This document shows, one piece after another, positions 63,990 through 64,000 of a DNA stretch of 64,000 nt (its first letter is position 1; the number at the start of each line of letters is the position of its first letter). Origin of the DNA: Marinilabiliaceae bacterium. GTDB taxonomy: Bacteria; Bacteroidota; Bacteroidia; Bacteroidales; Marinilabiliaceae. A program made the translations under genes and the position numbers. The DNA lies in NCBI GenBank assembly GCA_016342595.1, contig JAEINY010000001.1, positions 62,001-126,000 on the forward strand, read 5' to 3'. The notes under the pieces are model-generated. The model was not told the origin of the DNA and ran no database searches. It saw nothing but the letters and a program-made list of their open reading frames with translations.

Positions 63990-64000
63990 GATTTTTAAGG

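Overview
The window looks like chromosomal DNA from a Bacteroidota, most probably a marine or anaerobic Bacteroidales/Marinilabiliales-type genome. Supporting signs are the type IX secretion genes porU, porV and gldJ, a fused secDF, Rex, and several promoters of the TTTG-N18-20-TAnnTTTG form. The DNA is AT-rich and Shine-Dalgarno signals are weak. No 16S gene is present, so the rank below phylum is inference.

Layout. 0-9.5 kb: the 3' end of a HEAT/TPR gene, a DUF6261-like gene, a large secreted M16 peptidase, a DUF4294 protein, urocanate hydratase, a thioredoxin and ispF. 9.5-17.7 kb: the T9SS block (porV, porU, divergent gldJ) followed by murF. 17.7-25.1 kb: glycosyltransferase, lipid A-type acyltransferase, inositol monophosphatase and mtaB in one operon, then a PIN-PhoH ATPase and folC. 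25.2-25.6 kb: four tandem tRNA-Val genes. 25.7-32.6 kb: rex, a histidine kinase/NtrC-type regulator pair and a divergent MacB-like ABC exporter. 32.8-39.5 kb: secDF, tatA, a Na/Ca exchanger, lolD, a TIGR02757 protein and a TrmN6-type methyltransferase. 39.5-49 kb: the accessory core described below. 49-64 kb: MATE transporter, comB-like gene, mutS, tRNA-Gly, tRNA-Leu, flavodoxin, O-methyltransferase, M16 peptidase, two tRNA-Phe, ispE, dnaB, a HAD phosphatase and a coiled-coil lipoprotein.

The accessory core has two adjoining modules. (1) An ECF sigma factor overlaps a gene for a one-pass membrane TPR protein, and a secreted, membrane-anchored TPR-CHAT protease converges on them. This arrangement suggests a sigma/anti-sigma/protease relay. 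(2) Divergent from the CHAT gene lie two nearly identical 43-codon genes for double-glycine leader peptides with 13-residue cores ending in Trp. They are followed by two paralogous small winged-HTH proteins, an HlyD-type fusion protein and an ABC exporter with a complete C39 peptidase domain. This is a coherent, apparently unmodified short-peptide secretion system.

A second striking signal lies between genes. Four gene-free stretches (about 2.0, 22.0, 51.6 and 59.2 kb) each hold a degenerate tandem array with a period of 21 nt or about 42 nt, but unrelated consensus sequences. The 59.2 kb array carries a GCG-centred motif every 20-21 nt, fifteen or sixteen times, and its orientation flips in the middle. 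A separate family of imperfect hairpins built on GTGACT/AGTCAC occurs around 1 kb and 5.4-6.5 kb.
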